Program-made: the position numbers and the translations under genes
The notes under the pieces: model-generated
Seen by the model: the letters and a program-made list of their open reading frames with translations, nothing else
What the model was told of the DNA's origin: nothing
Database searches by the model: none
Part shown: positions 7,055 to 8,302 of the stretch, piece by piece
Layout: each line of letters begins with the position of its first letter
Numbering within the stretch: position 1 is the first letter of the stretch
Source of the DNA: Gammaproteobacteria bacterium
GTDB lineage: Bacteria; Pseudomonadota; Gammaproteobacteria; Steroidobacterales; Steroidobacteraceae
Direction of reading: 5' to 3'
Length of the DNA: 8,302 nucleotides
Assembly (NCBI GenBank): GCA_005877705.1
Contig: VBNY01000235.1
Location: forward strand, 1-8,302

Positions 7055-7090
7055 ATGCCTTTTCACGAGACTTATGCTCTTGAGGAGTGA
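7055..7090 (+). CDS. Possible 11-codon leader peptide upstream of dksA
   Basis: An ATG at 7055 opens MPFHETYALEE and stops at TGA 7088-7090, three bases before the dksA ATG. GAGG (7048-7051) lies just upstream but is closer than ideal. The two terminal Glu codons (GAG GAG, 7082-7087) are themselves the dksA Shine-Dalgarno sequence. A ribosome on this reading frame would cover the dksA initiation site and end beside it, allowing either occlusion or re-initiation. No similarity to a known leader peptide was recognised. It could be chance, given its size. Confidence 0.25.
   Translation: MPFHETYALEE
7082..7087 (+). promoter_or_regulatory. dksA ribosome binding site
   Basis: GAGGAG lies six bases before ATG 7094. 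It is the clearest Shine-Dalgarno match in the window and fixes the dksA start, confirming that the long N-terminal tail is meant to be translated. Confidence 0.85.
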
Positions 7091-7093
7091 CTG

Positions 7094-7891
7094 ATGCCGG
7101 TCAAGAGACCCGCGCCGAGGTCAGCGAAGGCTAAGAAGGCGGTAAGCCGGCCCGCGATCAAGAAGGCCGTGCTGGCCCGCAAGCTGCCCGCTGAACGCGT
7201 CAAGGCTGCGGCGGCGCACATTCGTAAGCCGGCGGCCGCGCCCAAGAGGGCGGCGGGCCCCGGTCCCGCGACGATGGAAGAAATGATCGAGCTGCGCAGA
7301 GCTGCCCAAGCCGCGCCGGAGCCGCAGCTGACCCGCGAGCGCCGCGAACAGCCCCCGAGCGCTGCAAGCGAAGTTCTGGCGCCACCGCGCCCGAGCTCCA
7401 CTGCCGCAGTGGCGGCCGACGCCGAGGACAACGAGCCCCCCGAGCCGGGCAGCCTCCTGGCCGGTCCGCGCAACGTCCAGCCGTACATCCCCAAGCGCGG
7501 CGAACAGTACATGAGCAAGGAGCAGCTCGAGCACTTTCGGCAGATTCTGCACAGCTGGAAGCGGGATCTCATGGTCGAAGTCGACCGCACGGTCTCGCAT
7601 ATGAAGGATGAGGCGGCGAATTTCCCCGACCCCAACGACCGTGCGACCCAGGAAGAGGAGTTCAGCCTCGAGCTGCGCACGCGCGACCGCGAGCGCAAGC
7701 TGATTCGCAAGATCGACGATGCCCTGAAGCGGATCGAGGACGGCTCCTACGGGTATTGCCTCGAGACCGGGGAGGAGATCGGTATCAAGCGCCTCGAGGC
7801 CCGCCCGGTTGCGACCCTGACGATCGAGGCTCAGGAGCGCCGGGAGCGTCGCGAGCGGCAGTACGGCGACCGCGACGACCGGTACCGCTAG
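7094..7891 (+). CDS. dksA: RNA polymerase-binding transcription factor DksA, long-tailed, with degenerate zinc finger
   Basis: DksA enters the RNA polymerase secondary channel and, with ppGpp, represses stable-RNA promoters and activates amino-acid promoters. It has 265 residues against 151 in E. coli. Residues 1-55 are Lys/Arg/Ala/Pro-rich; about 56-135 is low-complexity, with acidic patches near 110-117. The conserved body begins near 129 (QPYIPKRGEQYMSKEQL). The coiled coil carries NFPDPNDRATQEEEF, with tip residues D179, D182 and A184 matching the functional DxxDxA of E. coli. In the C-terminal finger only C222 remains of four cysteines. The CxxC pairs have become CLET (222-225) and TIEA (243-246), although EEIGIKRLEARP is intact, so tight zinc binding is unlikely. 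Cys-poor DksA forms are known (DksA2 of Pseudomonas, many alphaproteobacteria). The start is ATG with a strong GAGGAG. It has its own promoter; gluQ follows after 57 bases. Confidence 0.95.
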   Translation: MPVKRPAPRSAKAKKAVSRPAIKKAVLARKLPAERVKAAAAHIRKPAAAPKRAAGPGPATMEEMIELRRAAQAAPEPQLTRERREQPPSAASEVLAPPRPSSTAAVAADAEDNEPPEPGSLLAGPRNVQPYIPKRGEQYMSKEQLEHFRQILHSWKRDLMVEVDRTVSHMKDEAANFPDPNDRATQEEEFSLELRTRDRERKLIRKIDDALKRIEDGSYGYCLETGEEIGIKRLEARPVATLTIEAQERRERRERQYGDRDDRYR

Positions 7892-7915
7892 GGCGCGATT
7901 CGCCTGCACGCGCCC
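7891..7915 (+). terminator. Hairpin between dksA and gluQ, possible attenuating terminator
   Basis: GGGCGCG (7891-7897) and CGCGCCC (7909-7915) form a perfect 7-bp GC stem with an 11-base loop. It begins on the last base of the dksA TAG. No T-run follows (GATTCGG), so it would be an inefficient intrinsic terminator or a processing/pausing structure. In Shigella flexneri gluQ expression is known to depend on dksA transcription passing an intergenic terminator, so the position is suggestive. Confidence 0.45.
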
Positions 7916-7948
7916 GATTCGGCCACATCGCGCGCGCGCCAGACGTAC

Positions 7949-8302
7949 GTGGGGCGTTTCGCGCCCTCTCCCACCGGATCACTGCACCTCGGCTCGCTGG
8001 TAGCGGCGGTCGGCAGCTATCTCGATGCGCGCCGGCACGCGGGAGCATGGCTGGTGCGCATGGAAGATCTGGACACCGCCCGTGTCGTGCCAGGCAGCGG
8101 TGAAGAGATTCTGCGAACCCTGCAGGCCTTCGGCCTGGAGTGGGACGGTGAAGTCCAGTACCAGAGCCGCCGCACGGGATCTTACGCCGAGGCTCTGCAG
8201 GCCCTGCAGACAGCCGGGCTGACCTTTGAATGCAGCTGCTCGCGGCGCGAGCTCGCCGATACCGAGGAAACGGGCTACCCCGGCACGTGCCGCGCGGGAC
8301 CC
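7949..8302 (+). CDS. gluQ: Glutamyl-Q tRNA(Asp) synthetase GluQ-RS, 5' part
   Basis: GluQ-RS, a paralogue of the glutamyl-tRNA synthetase catalytic core, activates glutamate and attaches it to queuosine-34 of tRNA-Asp. The first 118 codons are present; the gene runs off the window end, so the KMSKS-like loop is not seen. Visible are GRFAPSPTGSLHLGSL with a HIGH-type motif HLGS (13-16), LVRMEDLD (35-42), FGLEWDGEV, and the zinc-site pattern C95, C97, Y110, C114 in ECSCSRREL and YPGTC. That pattern matches E. coli GluQ-RS. The frame is open back to the dksA TAG (7889-7891) without ATG or TTG. GTG 7949 is the only ordinary start and gives MGRFAPSPTG, slightly shorter than usual, with no visible Shine-Dalgarno. 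A non-standard upstream start (CTG 7904, ATT 7898) is possible. It is probably co-transcribed with dksA. Family very secure, start moderate. Confidence 0.93.
   Translation, partial: MGRFAPSPTGSLHLGSLVAAVGSYLDARRHAGAWLVRMEDLDTARVVPGSGEEILRTLQAFGLEWDGEVQYQSRRTGSYAEALQALQTAGLTFECSCSRRELADTEETGYPGTCRAGP

Noticed and set aside
7055..7065. AGGC-GCAT-GCCT followed by TTTT in the dksA leader as an intrinsic terminator
   Set aside because: The stem is only 4 bp and the T-run is short; it is too weak to terminate and lies between a strong promoter and its gene.
2988..7891. Stop-codon recoding (TGA or TAG read as sense) joining smc-zipA and dksA-gluQ
   Set aside because: Both upstream proteins end exactly where their families end, TAG also ends several other genes here, and in-phase junctions arise by chance one time in three.
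7121..7909. 262-residue minus-strand frame opposite dksA
   Set aside because: dksA is unmistakable with a good promoter and ribosome site; the antisense frame is a compositional shadow without domains.
1..8302. Mobile element, CRISPR array, toxin-antitoxin, defence or phage genes, tRNA/rRNA
   Set aside because: Read on both strands; no transposase, integrase, terminal repeats, spaced direct repeats, or RNA gene pattern was found. All the space is accounted for by housekeeping genes.

Overview
The window is a compact stretch of GC-rich (roughly two-thirds G+C by eye) chromosomal housekeeping DNA. It most likely comes from a gammaproteobacterium: zipA is essentially a gammaproteobacterial gene, and both smc-zipA-ligA and dksA-gluQ are known gammaproteobacterial gene orders. 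Genus cannot be fixed from sequence alone. No mobile element, CRISPR array, tRNA, rRNA or phage gene is visible, and no intergenic stretch exceeds 130 bases.

Layout. (1) Bases 1-190 (+) hold the 3' end of a parvulin-type peptidyl-prolyl isomerase gene; its stop interlocks with the stop of the convergent ligA in one CTAG. (2) Bases 6458-187 (-) form one operon: smc (chromosome condensation), a zipA-like gene (FtsZ-binding division protein) and ligA (NAD+-dependent DNA ligase). The zipA TAG and ligA GTG share one base. (3) Bases 6459-6571 are the short divergent control region between smc and queF. (4) Bases 6572-6967 (+) are a short, type I queF. (5) Bases 6968-7093 contain a strong-looking sigma70 promoter, a leader hairpin and a possible leader peptide, followed by dksA (7094-7891). 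(6) A 7-bp hairpin separates dksA from gluQ, whose first 118 codons run off the window.

How the genes fit together. The minus-strand operon joins chromosome organisation, division and replication/repair. The plus-strand side joins stringent-response control of transcription (DksA) to queuosine tRNA modification: QueF makes preQ1 early in the pathway, and GluQ-RS adds glutamate to queuosine on tRNA-Asp at the end.

Oddities. The zipA-like frame has no N-terminal membrane anchor and abuts the smc stop codon in frame. LigA carries several alphaproteobacterial-looking signatures. DksA has lost three of four zinc cysteines and has a ~135-residue N-terminal tail. Five of six complete stop codons are TAG, each inside CTAG. 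dksA has a GC-rich promoter discriminator plus leader elements that suggest regulation. I see no convincing novel multi-gene system; the interest lies in these variants and junctions.
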